From: CAZPNX01 sp964518765
GTDB taxonomy: Bacteria; Edwardsbacteria; AC1; EtOH8
Length of the DNA stretch: 64,000 bases
Assembly (NCBI GenBank): GCA_964518765.1
Contig: CAZFJC010000016.1
Coordinates: 8,608-72,607 of the forward strand
Direction: 5' to 3'
The notes under the pieces are model-generated. The model was not told where the DNA came from. It saw nothing but the letters and a program-made list of their open reading frames with translations, and searched no databases. Position 1 is the first letter of the stretch, and each line of letters begins with the position of its first letter. Shown here piece by piece: positions 35,331 to 44,957 of the stretch. The position numbers and the translations under genes are program-made.

Positions 35331-35429
35331 CCTATTGTTTATTGAGATTATGGCTCCAGTTTCGATCAGACAGTAAACATGCCGGGGAAGAACGGTTATT
35401 CGCTTACCCCTGCCACCTTATCTGCCGTT

Positions 35430-38400
35430 CTATCTCAGCTCCTTCGCCAGCGTTTCCAGCAGGGTGTGGAGGTCGTAGGGCTTGGGCAGGAAGGGATAGC
35501 CCAGCTGCCGTATCCTCTGCAGTCGCTCGTCGTCGCCGGTGAAGCCGCTGGTCATCACCACCTTGAGCCCGGGCTTCCTGGCGGCCAGCTCCTGGACCAG
35601 GTCCAGCCCGTTGCCGTCGGGCAGCAGGACGTCGCTGAACACCAGGTCTATCTCCGACTGGCTCTGCCTGAACAGCGCTTGGGCCTGGATGACCCCAGAA
35701 GCCTCGGCCACCCGGTAGCCCTTGAGCCTTAAGATAGCCGAGAACACCTTCATGATGCCTGGCTCGTCCTCGACCATCAATACCAGCTGGTTCCGGCCAG
35801 GAAGCTCAGGCGCCGGAGCCGCCGGAGCCTTGAGGTCCTCGGCCGGCCTCTCGGCTGCCTGCTCCGGAAGGTAGACCGAGAACTCGGCCCCGCCCTCTGG
35901 CCTGTCGGCATAGGCTATCCAGCCCCCGAACTGCTTGACGATTCCGTAGGCGGCGGCCAGCCCCAGGCCCCGCCCCGGTCCCTTAGTGGTGAAGAACGGT
36001 TCGAACAGCCTCCTCTGGGCCTCGGGCGCTATCCCCGGGCCGTTGTCGGCCACGCTGAGCCTGACATATTTACCCGCCCTGGCCTCGGCCATCTTTCCGG
36101 CTTTCTGTTCGTCCAACTCCACATTGCCGCTGGACACCTCCAGCCGCCCCCGGCCGCCGGCCGCCTCCAGGGCGTTGGTTAGAAGCGAATCCATTACCTG
36201 GGACAGACCCTCCATCTGGCCGCGGGCCGTCCATAGGCCCTCTGCCAGACGGACCTCGATGATGGCACCGGACGGCACTCTCTTGCGGGCGGCCTCGATC
36301 GCCCGCTGGGCCGCAACGTTGGCGTTGCAGGCCGCTAGGTCCAGAGGCTGCCGCCGCGAGAACTGTAGCAGCTGGCGGGTAAGGCCGGCCGCCTTGTAGG
36401 TGGCCCTGACGATGCGCTCGGTGTCGGCCGTCAGCTGGCTTTCCCCTCCCAGCTTGAGCTGCAGCATCTCGGCGCTGCCCTGGATGACGGTCAGCAGGTT
36501 GTTGAAGTCATGGGCCACCCCGCCGGCCATGGTCCCCAGGGCCTCCATCTTGCTCGACTGCAGCAGTGCCTGGCGCACCTTTTCCCTCTGGGCCTCGGCC
36601 TGCTTCTCCCCGGTGATGTCCCGGGCCACCCCGATCAAGGCTAGGGGCTTGCCCTGCTCATCATAAACCACCGATGTCGAAAGGCGGATCGGAAATTCGG
36701 TGCCGTCCTTACGTCGGTTCACCAGCTCGCCCTGCCAGCCGCCGGCCATGGTCCCGGCCAGGACCTCGGCCTCGAAGGCGGCCGCCCTTTCCGGCGGCAA
36801 TAGTAATCCGATATGCCGGCCGATGAGCTCCTCGCGGGTATAGCCGTAGGTTCCGCAAAAGGCGTCGTTGACAAACAGCAGACGATTGGCGTCGTCGGTG
36901 ATGGAGATGCACTCCGAGGTGCTCTTGACCGCCCTGGCCAGGATGGTAACCTCCTGGAGCGACTGGTAGCGTTCGGTGATGTCCTGGGTGGTAATCACCA
37001 CCCGCTCCACCCCGCCGTCCTGGCCCGGCAGGGCGTAAAAGTTCTGCGACAGCCTCTTCTCTCCGCCGAAGGCCGGCTTGGAGACCGTCACCTCCGGAAT
37101 GAACAGAGCGCCGCCATGGCGATACACCCGCTCCACCTCGGGCAGCCAGTCGCCCAGGTAGTTATCCTTGGTGTCGAATCTGAGCTCGGACCTCTCGGTC
37201 TCCAGGTCGTAGGCGATGTCTTCGTCGCTCATGGCCCAGATATCCTGCCAGGCCCGGTTGTAGGACAGGAGCCGTCCGGTCCGGCTGCGCACCGAGATGC
37301 CCACCGGCGAATGCTCGATGATGGCCCGGCTGAGTTCCTCGCTGGCCTGGAGCTTCTGCTCCGCCTGCTTGCGGGCGGTGATGTCCCGGGCCACCCCTAT
37401 TAGCCCGGCCGCCGCCCCGTCTTTAAGATGAGGTGTCACCTGGAATTCCAGGGTCAGCAGCCGTCCATCGGCCGCGGCCACCCTGGCCTCGAACGGGCCT
37501 GGCTCCTGGCCTCTGAGGCAGGCGGCCAGCGGGTCGGCGATTGACTGGCTGTCGACAGGATGGACCATGGCCTCAAGCGGACGTCCGACGACGCTGTCGC
37601 CGGGTCGGCCGGTCAGGGCCTCGAAGGCCGGGTTGAGGGAGGTGACTGTTCCGTCGGAATGGCAGGTGAAAACGATATCCCGCAGGCTGTGGACCAGGGT
37701 GCGGAACCTCTCTTCGCTCTCCCGCAGGGTGTCCTCGGCCCATTTCCGCGAGGTGATGTCGATGAAATACCCAACCTCCTCGGCCTGCCTTTCGTCGTAG
37801 GCCACCGGGTTCGACTCCTCATACAGCCAGCGGTAGATGCCGTCGCTGTGCAGGAACCGGTATTCGCGGGCCCGGCCGGGCGGCTGGGCCAGAGCCTTCA
37901 GGTCCTCGGGGTGGATGTGCTCCTCCCAGAAACTAGGATTCGACAGCCATTGCCCCACATGGAAGCCGAGCACCTGCCTGACGTTCTCGCTGATGAAGGT
38001 GACCGCCCCGGCCTTCCCGGCACGGCGGCTGAAGATCACTGCCGGAGAGGAATGTACCAGCATCTCCAACCGCAAGCGCAGGTTGGTCAGCTCGGCCTCC
38101 GCCCTCTTGCGCCCTGAGATGTCCTGGACCAGGGCCACCACCTGCTCCACCCGGCCCTGTCCGTCGGTGATGGGATAGAAATGAAACGAAGCCCAGGACG
38201 CGCCGCCCGGAGCCTGCCCGGCCAGCGACACCTCGGGCAGGTAAAGCTCTCCCCCCTCCTCATAGACCCTCTGTACCTGTTCGGCCATCGGCCCCAGATA
38301 GGAATAGCGCTGCCGCAGGGTCATGGCCTCGGAACGGCGCTCCATCTCCCGGGCCCGGTCCTCGGTCAGGCCCCATATTTTCAGCCAGGCGCCGTTGAAC

Positions 38401-38615
38401 AGCAGCTGCTTGCCCTCGTGGTTACACACGGCTATGCCGATGGGCGAGTTATCGACCAGGGCCCGGTTCAGGGGCCCGGTGCGCCACATCCCCTCCTCGG
38501 CCCGGGCCCGCTCCTGCTGGTCGGCCTCGGTCTGGGCCACTATCTGGCGAAAGATCATCAGTTTCTTGACGATCTCCTCGCGGGCCTGGTGGTCGTTCTG
38601 TTCGTTCATGTTCAT
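35430..38615 (-). CDS. Hybrid histidine kinase with five PAS domains and a C-terminal receiver
   Basis: About 1,061 residues, no transmembrane segment, so a cytoplasmic sensor. Five PAS domains follow one another from about 50 to 690, several ended by the D-I-T linker (for example LIGVARDIT twice). The dimerisation helix has the phospho-histidine in GGVAHDFNNLLTVI. The ATPase domain shows MDSLLTNALEAAGG, VADNGPGIAPE and GRGLGLAAAYGIVKQ. The receiver at the end has VMVEDEPG, VFSDVLLPDGNG and LPKPYD. I prefer the ATG at 38615 (GAGGA upstream) to the earlier GTG. The signal sensed is unknown; PAS domains could bind haem, flavin or small metabolites. Confidence 0.93.
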   Translation of the reverse strand: MNMNEQNDHQAREEIVKKLMIFRQIVAQTEADQQERARAEEGMWRTGPLNRALVDNSPIGIAVCNHEGKQLLFNGAWLKIWGLTEDRAREMERRSEAMTLRQRYSYLGPMAEQVQRVYEEGGELYLPEVSLAGQAPGGASWASFHFYPITDGQGRVEQVVALVQDISGRKRAEAELTNLRLRLEMLVHSSPAVIFSRRAGKAGAVTFISENVRQVLGFHVGQWLSNPSFWEEHIHPEDLKALAQPPGRAREYRFLHSDGIYRWLYEESNPVAYDERQAEEVGYFIDITSRKWAEDTLRESEERFRTLVHSLRDIVFTCHSDGTVTSLNPAFEALTGRPGDSVVGRPLEAMVHPVDSQSIADPLAACLRGQEPGPFEARVAAADGRLLTLEFQVTPHLKDGAAAGLIGVARDITARKQAEQKLQASEELSRAIIEHSPVGISVRSRTGRLLSYNRAWQDIWAMSDEDIAYDLETERSELRFDTKDNYLGDWLPEVERVYRHGGALFIPEVTVSKPAFGGEKRLSQNFYALPGQDGGVERVVITTQDITERYQSLQEVTILARAVKSTSECISITDDANRLLFVNDAFCGTYGYTREELIGRHIGLLLPPERAAAFEAEVLAGTMAGGWQGELVNRRKDGTEFPIRLSTSVVYDEQGKPLALIGVARDITGEKQAEAQREKVRQALLQSSKMEALGTMAGGVAHDFNNLLTVIQGSAEMLQLKLGGESQLTADTERIVRATYKAAGLTRQLLQFSRRQPLDLAACNANVAAQRAIEAARKRVPSGAIIEVRLAEGLWTARGQMEGLSQVMDSLLTNALEAAGGRGRLEVSSGNVELDEQKAGKMAEARAGKYVRLSVADNGPGIAPEAQRRLFEPFFTTKGPGRGLGLAAAYGIVKQFGGWIAYADRPEGGAEFSVYLPEQAAERPAEDLKAPAAPAPELPGRNQLVLMVEDEPGIMKVFSAILRLKGYRVAEASGVIQAQALFRQSQSEIDLVFSDVLLPDGNGLDLVQELAARKPGLKVVMTSGFTGDDERLQRIRQLGYPFLPKPYDLHTLLETLAKELR

Positions 38616-38651
38616 CGGATATTCAGCGCAATCCTCGCTCGCCACCGACCG

Positions 38652-40340
38652 TCAGGCTCCGTTTTTTTCCAGCCACTGTTCTATCATCCCCACCGCCTGT
38701 CCCAGGGTCCCGGCATCGAAGGCGAAATCGGCCCCGGCGGTCCTGTAGAGCTCTGGCAAAGGCCTGGTCCCTCCCAGAGCCAGGGCTTGCTTATAGGCCT
38801 GCAGGGCCCCGCCGGGATCCTTGAGCGAATTGGCCCATATCTGGACAGCGCCCAGCTGGGCCAGCCCGTATTCCACATAATAGAAAGGATGGATGAAGAT
38901 GTGCAGCTTCCTCTGCCATCCGGTTTTCACCACCTCCTCGAACCCGGCCAGATCAACGCCCCTCATGAAGCGGCGGTACAGACTGTCCCAGGCCAGGTCG
39001 CAAGCTGACGGGTTCATGGCATCATCCGGATTGGCGTAGGCCCAATGTTGGAAAGCGTCCACCACCGCCATGTAAGGCCAAAACAGGATCAGGCCCTCCA
39101 GATGCTCGGCCAGGGCCCGTTTGGCGTCCTCCTCCCCATAGAAGGCTCCAAGGTGCGGCGAGGCCAGAAGCTCCATGGCCATCGAGGCTACCTCGTTGAA
39201 CTCCATAGGAGCCTCCGTCTGCTGGACGCAGGGCAGGTGGAAGGCGGCGAAGGCGTGGAAGGCGTGTCCGCTCTCGTGCAGCAGGGTCTGGACGTCATCA
39301 TGGATGCCCACCGCGTTGGCGAAGATGAACGGTCGCTTGGCGGCAGCGAAGGTGGTGCAGTAGCCTCCCGGCCTTTTATTCTTGCGGTTTCCCAGGTCCA
39401 GCAGGCCCTCCCTGGCCATCAGGTCGAATTGGCTGGCCAGCTCCCCGTCCAGCCGGCCGAAGATCTGGGAGGTCCTGGAGGTCAGGTCCGGCACGCTCTG
39501 AAAAGGTTTCAGGGGCGGCCGGTTGTCTGGATCGACGCTCAGGTCCCAGGGCCTAAGGGAATCCAGGCCCAGCTTGCGACGGCGCCTTTCGTATATCCTT
39601 CCGGCAGCCGGCACCACTGCCTCCTCGATGGCCCGCCCGAAGGCCAGGCAGTCCTCGGGGGTGTAATCGAAACGATGCAGCGTTCTCCAGCGATAGTCGC
39701 AGAAGCTTGAGAGATCTGCATTGGCGGCGATCCTGCGCCGCAGATCGAAATACTCGCGCCACAGGTCGTTTAATGTCTGACGGTCGGCCATCTGCCTCTG
39801 GGCCGTCAGCTCCCAGGCCTGTTGGCGTAGATTACGGTCCGGATCCTGGTAGACCGGCTTGAGCTGGGCCACCGTCCTCTCCTGCCCCTGCCACTGGACC
39901 GTCTGGGCGCCGGTGATCGAGCTGTATCTGGATTTGAGCTTCTGCTCCTGCGACAGAAGCGGCAGGTTCTCGGTCCGGTAGATCGAAGCCTCCACCTGCA
40001 TCTTCTTCAGTTGAAGCTCGAATCCCCTGGGACATAGGCCGCTCTTCAGGAGTTTCTCCTTGAGGGCTTGCTCGGCCTGCTTGAACCTGGGCTGAACGTT
40101 ATCCAGGTAAGCGTCGAATAGCCTTTTGGACTCCGGGTCGGCAGTATCCACCGTGGTGGCCACGTAGAGACGGCTGTAGACCTCGTCCACCAGCGAATAG
40201 ATGCGCGACCAGTCGGCCGCCCATTGATCGACGTTGTCCGGCGTTAGTTTCCTTTCGGCCAGATCGCGATAATAGGGCTCTATCTCAGGCCATGGCCACG
40301 CCAGCAGGCCAGCGGAATCAACAGGAAGATATTGAAACAT
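38652..40340 (-). CDS. M3-family oligoendopeptidase (PepF-like)
   Basis: A 562-residue zinc metallopeptidase that cuts short peptides in the cytoplasm. The catalytic motif HESGHAFHAF begins near residue 355 (H-E-x-x-H), with the third zinc ligand expected in the APMEFNEVASMAMELL segment. The N-terminal helical domain and the AAKRPFIFANAVG motif before the active site match PepF-type enzymes. It overlaps the end of the upstream hypothetical gene by 23 bases and ends 36 bases before the histidine kinase start, so the run is probably co-transcribed. Confidence 0.93.
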   Translation of the reverse strand: MFQYLPVDSAGLLAWPWPEIEPYYRDLAERKLTPDNVDQWAADWSRIYSLVDEVYSRLYVATTVDTADPESKRLFDAYLDNVQPRFKQAEQALKEKLLKSGLCPRGFELQLKKMQVEASIYRTENLPLLSQEQKLKSRYSSITGAQTVQWQGQERTVAQLKPVYQDPDRNLRQQAWELTAQRQMADRQTLNDLWREYFDLRRRIAANADLSSFCDYRWRTLHRFDYTPEDCLAFGRAIEEAVVPAAGRIYERRRRKLGLDSLRPWDLSVDPDNRPPLKPFQSVPDLTSRTSQIFGRLDGELASQFDLMAREGLLDLGNRKNKRPGGYCTTFAAAKRPFIFANAVGIHDDVQTLLHESGHAFHAFAAFHLPCVQQTEAPMEFNEVASMAMELLASPHLGAFYGEEDAKRALAEHLEGLILFWPYMAVVDAFQHWAYANPDDAMNPSACDLAWDSLYRRFMRGVDLAGFEEVVKTGWQRKLHIFIHPFYYVEYGLAQLGAVQIWANSLKDPGGALQAYKQALALGGTRPLPELYRTAGADFAFDAGTLGQAVGMIEQWLEKNGA

Positions 40341-40992
40341 GTCGGTTGCTTCTACCTTTGATGGTTGCTCTTTCCTGGACCACCAGCCTTCCCGGAGATA
40401 GGCCGTGGCTTTGGAAGAATTTCACCTTGCCCAGCCGCCAGGTAAGCCGCCAAAAAACGGCCCCGTCGTGCCAGCATCCCCGGTCGTCCAGGCAGCCGGG
40501 CCTGCCCCGGTCCAGAGACTGGAAGAGCTCCAAGCTCCGCTCCGCCCAAAGGCACCGCCGATTTAGAGAGAGCTTGGCCCCAAACAGGTGGCCGGCGCGC
40601 CTGAACTCCGAGGCCGCCGCCCGGTCCACGTATAGAGAGGCGATGTGGGCCGACCGGCCGTCGAGGGAGCTCAGCGACCCGGATTCGAACCGCAGCCTCA
40701 CCGTCTGGAAGTTGCTCTGCTGGATGAAACCGATCCTGTCGGGAAGCAGGGAACGCCTTCCATAGCGCTGCTCCTTGGCCATCTCCGAATACCGGGCCAG
40801 GGTGGTGCGGCCGGCCAGCTGGTAGGGATAGTAGTTCTCCACATAGCGCAGACGCCAGCGGCCGCTAAGGTGCTGCAGGCCGCGCTCAATGTCGTCCCAT
40901 AGCTCCTTGCCCACCGTGTAGGCCCCGAAGACCGAGACGATGGCCTCCACCGACAGCAGCTCCACCGGCCGGAACTCGACGAAGACGACCAC
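40318..40992 (-). CDS. Hypothetical protein
   Basis: A 224-residue ORF with a GTG start that may be wrong; the frame is open for another four codons upstream. The N-terminal VELLSVEAIVSVFGAYTVGKELWDD stretch (quoted in part) and the overall codon use look real, and the end overlaps pepF by 23 bases. I do not recognise the family. There is no signal peptide; a helical N-terminus and many aromatic and basic residues follow. It lies just downstream of a broken small gene. Confidence 0.65.
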   Translation of the reverse strand: MVVFVEFRPVELLSVEAIVSVFGAYTVGKELWDDIERGLQHLSGRWRLRYVENYYPYQLAGRTTLARYSEMAKEQRYGRRSLLPDRIGFIQQSNFQTVRLRFESGSLSSLDGRSAHIASLYVDRAAASEFRRAGHLFGAKLSLNRRCLWAERSLELFQSLDRGRPGCLDDRGCWHDGAVFWRLTWRLGKVKFFQSHGLSPGRLVVQERATIKGRSNRHVSISSC

Positions 40993-41021
40993 CAGGGCCA
41001 GCGCAGGGCTTCACCGAACGC

Positions 41022-41312
41022 TTATTTCCCGCGCTCTCCGACCCTAATGTACACGGAGCGCTGGCGGCCTATTATATCAGCCACATACTCCTCGTAGGGC
41101 ATAAGTCGAAGGTGGTGGGAGTTGATTCTCCGGCTGTATGGATAGACCACCAGATGGCAGTCAAGGGAGTCGTACCCCTTCCGGTCCTCCAGGCCGGACA
41201 GCTCGATGTCATAAACGCCGTCGTCTTAGCCGGTGGCGTCGAATTTGACCTCGGGGCCGAGCCGGGCAGCCAGAAATGTCTCTGCTTGGTCATTCTCCAG
41301 TGCTTTCAGAAT
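41022..41312 (-). pseudogene. Small gene interrupted by an in-frame TAA
   Basis: In one frame, an uninterrupted protein-like reading begins near 41312 (ALENDQAETFLAARLGPEVK), reaches TAA at 41228-41226, and continues in the same frame for 67 codons to a second TAA at 41024-41022. The part after the stop (for example DDGVYDIELSGLEDRKGYDS and NSHHLRLMPYEEYVADIIGR) has the look of a conserved protein. No good start codon exists after the internal stop, and the other frames give only low-complexity shadow protein. It fits a decayed gene or a sequencing error. No family recognised. Confidence 0.55.
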
Positions 41313-41326
41313 AAATCATTCGCCAG

Positions 41327-43666
41327 CTACTTCAGCTCCGCCACCGTCACCCCGTCCTGGCCCTCGTTCCACTGGCCCAGACGGAACGACTTCACCCTGC
41401 TATCTTTGGATAGTGCTTCCTTGACCGCCCTCCGCAGGGCGCCGGTGCCCTTGCCATGGACGATGCGCACCCGCTCCACCCCCAGGTAGACGGCCTCGTC
41501 CAGATAGCGGTCCAGCCTTTCCAGGGCCTCGTCGGCCCGCATGCCCAAAAGGTGCAGCTCCGGCGGAAAGCTGGACACCGGCTCGTAGCCGGCCGAGCTT
41601 TTCAGGGCCTCGGCCTCGGCTTGTTTGACAAGCGTCTGGACCTGATCGCACCGCACCGTTATCAATACTGAGCCCGCTTGGACCCTGAGTCGGCCCGAGG
41701 CGTCGGGGAGCGAGGCCACCTTGGCCCGGCCGTTGGTCAGCGGCAGGTAAACCTCCTGGCCGATAGCCAGCTTTACTTTCTGGTTGTCGACCGGCACCAG
41801 CCCGTCGGGTTGGGCACCGCCCAACGCTCCGGCAGTCCGGCCGGCCTCGGCCAGCATCTGCCTCGAGCGCTTGATACTCTCCTTGGATCCCTGCTCGGCC
41901 CTCACCAAGGCCACCGCCTGCTCGGCGGCGCTGCGCGCCTTGGCCAATACCTCTTCGGCCTCGGCCCGGGCCCGCTGATATAGCTCCCTTTCCTCCTGTT
42001 TCCAAAGCTTGAGCCTGGTCTGATACTGCCCGGCCAGCTCCTTGGCTTTGGCGGCTTCAGCCGTCGCCCGGGCGTTGGACTCTTCGAGCTCAATCTTCAC
42101 CCGTTCGATATGGGCGATGAGCTCCTCGAGCCTGACCGCCCCCGAGTCCAGCCTGGCCCTGGCCCCGGCCACCAGCTTATCTGGCAGGCCCAGCCTGGCG
42201 GCGATCTCCAGCCCGAAGCTGGCCCCGGGCAGCCCCGCCTCCAGCCGATAGGTCGGCGCCAGCCGCTCCCGGTCGAACTGCATGGCGGCGTTGAGCATGC
42301 CCGGCTGGTCCTGGACGAAGGCCTTGAGGGCGGCGTAGTGGGTGGTGGACAGCACCAGGCAGCCGCGCCCCGCCAGCTCCCCCAGTATCTCCATGGCCAG
42401 GGCCGCCCCTTCGCCCGGCTCGGTGCCCACCCCGATTTCGTCCAACAGCACTAGTGAGCACGATGTCGCCTGTTCAATTATCTGAGCGATGTGCTTGATA
42501 TGGGAGGAGAAGGTGGAGAGCGACTGGGCGATGGATTGCTCGTCCCCGATGTCAGCGTAGATCCCGTCGAATATCGGCAGGGCGGTTCCCTCCTCGGCCG
42601 GGACGAACAGGCCGCTCTGGTGCATCAGGGCAAAAAGACCCACCGTCTTCAGCACCACCGTCTTGCCCCCGGTGTTGGGGCCGGTGATAACCATAGCCGT
42701 CCGGCCATCGCCCAGCTCCAGGTCCAAGGGCACCGGCTCCCCGATGGCCGGATGCCTGGCTTTCCCGAGCTTCAGATATCCGCCCTCCGCGATGATGGGG
42801 CGGACGCAGCGCCAGTCCAGGGCCAGCCGGCCCCGGGCCAACAGCAGGTCGAGGCGGGAGATGATAGCTAGGTTCTGTCTGAATGAATCGAGCGATTTCA
42901 GCACCCTGTCCGAGAACGCCCTCAGGATGCGCTCCACCTCGCGCTGCTCGTCGATGTCCAGCTGCCGCAGATGGTTGTTCAACTCCACCGTGGCCAGAGG
43001 CTCCATGAAGGCGGTGGCCCCCGAGGCCGAGGTGTCGTGAATAATTCCCTTGAAGCGGCTCCTGGCCTCGGCCCTCACCGGCAGCACGTACCGCCCCTGA
43101 CGCATGGTCACCAGCTGTTCCTGCAGGAGCTGCCCCGAGGCGGCCATGATCTCCTCCAGCTTGCGATGCACTCGCTCCCTGGCCGTCTCCTTCTCCCGGC
43201 GGATCCGGTGAAGCTCCGAGCTGGCCCGGTCGGAGACCGTCCCCTCGGGCTCGAAACTGCGCTCGATGTCCTCCTCCAGGCGGCGGTCCTGGACCAGGCC
43301 CTGGGCGATGTCCCACAGCAGCGGATATTCACCGCGCCTCAGCTCCAGTCCGGTCCTCAGCAGGCGGGCCAGACGCAGATGCCTTCCCAGGTTCTGCAGC
43401 TCGGCCGGCTCCAGGATGGCCCCGCCCTCTGACAGGGCGTCCAGCGACGGCCCCAGATCGGCCAGCTGGGAGAATTCGAAGGCGACCCCGGCTTCCAGCA
43501 GCCTTTTAGCCTCGGCCGTCAGCGCCTGCTCATCGGACACCTCATCGGCGGACACGGAGGGGACCATGGCCAGGGCCGATTCTCTGGCGTATGGCGTCCC
43601 GCAGCGCGTGGACAATGCCCGGCGCACCAGGTCGAACTCCAATATCTGAAAGCTGTGTTGGTTCAA
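41327..43666 (-). CDS. mutS2: MutS2-family endonuclease
   Basis: A 779-residue MutS homologue that suppresses recombination and, in some bacteria, splits collided ribosomes. It has the core helical lever region, an ATPase with Walker A GPNTGGKTVVLKTVG near residue 320 and Walker B LVLLDEIGVGTEP, and a coiled-coil stretch (about 510-600). The C-terminal Smr domain has LLGMRADEALERLDRYLDEA and VRIVHGKGTGALRRAV. The mismatch-recognition N-terminal domain of MutS is absent, as expected. It lies downstream of cvpA and the VWA gene; a cvpA-mutS2 pairing is common in bacteria. Confidence 0.95.
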   Translation of the reverse strand: MNQHSFQILEFDLVRRALSTRCGTPYARESALAMVPSVSADEVSDEQALTAEAKRLLEAGVAFEFSQLADLGPSLDALSEGGAILEPAELQNLGRHLRLARLLRTGLELRRGEYPLLWDIAQGLVQDRRLEEDIERSFEPEGTVSDRASSELHRIRREKETARERVHRKLEEIMAASGQLLQEQLVTMRQGRYVLPVRAEARSRFKGIIHDTSASGATAFMEPLATVELNNHLRQLDIDEQREVERILRAFSDRVLKSLDSFRQNLAIISRLDLLLARGRLALDWRCVRPIIAEGGYLKLGKARHPAIGEPVPLDLELGDGRTAMVITGPNTGGKTVVLKTVGLFALMHQSGLFVPAEEGTALPIFDGIYADIGDEQSIAQSLSTFSSHIKHIAQIIEQATSCSLVLLDEIGVGTEPGEGAALAMEILGELAGRGCLVLSTTHYAALKAFVQDQPGMLNAAMQFDRERLAPTYRLEAGLPGASFGLEIAARLGLPDKLVAGARARLDSGAVRLEELIAHIERVKIELEESNARATAEAAKAKELAGQYQTRLKLWKQEERELYQRARAEAEEVLAKARSAAEQAVALVRAEQGSKESIKRSRQMLAEAGRTAGALGGAQPDGLVPVDNQKVKLAIGQEVYLPLTNGRAKVASLPDASGRLRVQAGSVLITVRCDQVQTLVKQAEAEALKSSAGYEPVSSFPPELHLLGMRADEALERLDRYLDEAVYLGVERVRIVHGKGTGALRRAVKEALSKDSRVKSFRLGQWNEGQDGVTVAELK

Positions 43667-43737
43667 TTGAATTGACGGTCTATGTTTCTTTGGACAGAGA
43701 GGGAGGGATGGAATTACGATTTTGCTTTATTGGCTAC

Positions 43738-44850
43738 TCACTCGAAGTCGAACCCCTTGGCCTTGGCCTGCTCCCTCACCGCCTGGATGATAGCGTAGTC
43801 CAGGGTCTTGTCCGAGGTCTGTCCCTTGATCTTGGTGGCCACGTACTGCTGGCGCTCCAGGTAGAGCTTGCGGATTTTATCCCCAATCTCGATCCGCTTT
43901 TTGTAGAGCTGGTCCAAGTACTCGCGCTTGGCCTTGGGCGTCTTCTGGCGAAGAACCTTGGGGAGCTGGGCGTCAGGTATCTTATCCAGGTTTGCCCGGC
44001 CGGAGCGCACCGCGTCCACCAAGTCCCATTCGGCGGTGTACTGGGCCGATGTCTTGGCCATGGTGCGCTCGGTCATCATCTGGCTGCTGTAGGCCGAGGC
44101 GTTGCGGTCCTGCTCCATCTGCCGCTCCTTGCCCTTGCGGTCGCTGCCGCCCCAGGCTAAAAAAGTGTTGTTCAGCTCCCGGTTGAGCTCGGCGATGGCT
44201 TCGTCCTGCGGGGCCTCCACGGCCAGCGGCTTCTGCTCCTGGTCGATATGGCTGTAGCGGCCGCCGGTCAGCTCCGCCCCGTCCCGCCAGCCGGTGCGGG
44301 CGCCCTCCTCCAGGCTGCCGCAGAAGATGGTGTTGACCACGATCCCCTTGCCCTTGGCCCGGGCGCAGGCCTGTTTGTAGTCCACCTTTCCCTGGGTGAA
44401 CTCCTCATTGCCGGCGATGAAAACCAGCTTCAGGTCTCCGTCAGCCCTCGACCACGACAGCTGGTCGGCCGCCGCCTGGATCACCCAGCCGCAGTACTCC
44501 AGCCCGCCGTTGGTCGTCAGGCCGAACAACTGCTCCGATATCAGGTCCAGATCCCGGGTCAGCGGCGAGACCTGCCGGACATACCCATGCTCCGACTCCA
44601 GTCCGGAGTTGCCGTATTCGTAGAGGGACACCTCCAGCCGTGGGGCCTGGCCGCCCTTGCGGGCCAACGACAGCTCGTTGACGATGCGCCACAGTTGGGA
44701 CTTGGCCTGTTCAATGAGTCCGTCCATGCTGTTGCTGGTGTCTAAAAGGATGGCTATTTGGACTAGCGGCCCCTTGGCCTGGGACTGCCCCAGGGCCGGA
44801 CCGGCCGCCAACAGGGCAGCCAGGGCTAGGGCGACTGCTTTTCGATTCAT
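43738..44850 (-). CDS. Exported von Willebrand factor A domain protein
   Basis: A 370-residue protein with a signal peptide (AVALALAALLAAGPALGQS) and a VWA domain. The MIDAS metal motif D37-x-S39-x-S41 is in ILLDTSNSMDGLIEQAK. A second conserved stretch is YEYGNSGLESEHGYVRQVSP, and FIAGNEEFTQG follows. The last 150 residues are helical and charged. Probably periplasmic, binding a protein partner through the metal site. Its ATG overlaps by one base the TAA of a short reading frame that follows cvpA (TAATG), and CAGGAG lies upstream. Confidence 0.9.
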   Translation of the reverse strand: MNRKAVALALAALLAAGPALGQSQAKGPLVQIAILLDTSNSMDGLIEQAKSQLWRIVNELSLARKGGQAPRLEVSLYEYGNSGLESEHGYVRQVSPLTRDLDLISEQLFGLTTNGGLEYCGWVIQAAADQLSWSRADGDLKLVFIAGNEEFTQGKVDYKQACARAKGKGIVVNTIFCGSLEEGARTGWRDGAELTGGRYSHIDQEQKPLAVEAPQDEAIAELNRELNNTFLAWGGSDRKGKERQMEQDRNASAYSSQMMTERTMAKTSAQYTAEWDLVDAVRSGRANLDKIPDAQLPKVLRQKTPKAKREYLDQLYKKRIEIGDKIRKLYLERQQYVATKIKGQTSDKTLDYAIIQAVREQAKAKGFDFE

Positions 44851-44957
44851 TATTTCATCTCCTGTTGATGTGCGAGTAACTTTTTGCCCTGTGGTTTGAG
44901 AGAGGCGAAAAGGGAGTTGATGTTTTCATGGATTGCATCGAGGGTGATCCGGATCTC
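44850..44957 (-). other. Protein-like tail after the cvpA stop in the +1 frame
   Basis: Past the cvpA stop (TGA at 44958-44956), the +1 frame is open for 35 codons (IRITLDAIHENINSLFASLK then PQGKKLLAHQQEMK) and ends in TAATG, overlapping the VWA start by one base. There is no ATG, GTG or TTG to start it. The local bases CTGGAG-CCG-ATT-TGA-G resemble the prfB frameshift layout (Shine-Dalgarno-like GGAG three bases before a slip codon and TGA). It may be a frameshifted extension of CvpA, a decayed small gene or an assembly indel. Confidence 0.45.

Noticed and set aside
41072..41293. 73-residue ORF overlapping the broken small gene
   Set aside because: Another frame of the same segment with a low-complexity protein; the broken frame reads better on both sides of the stop.
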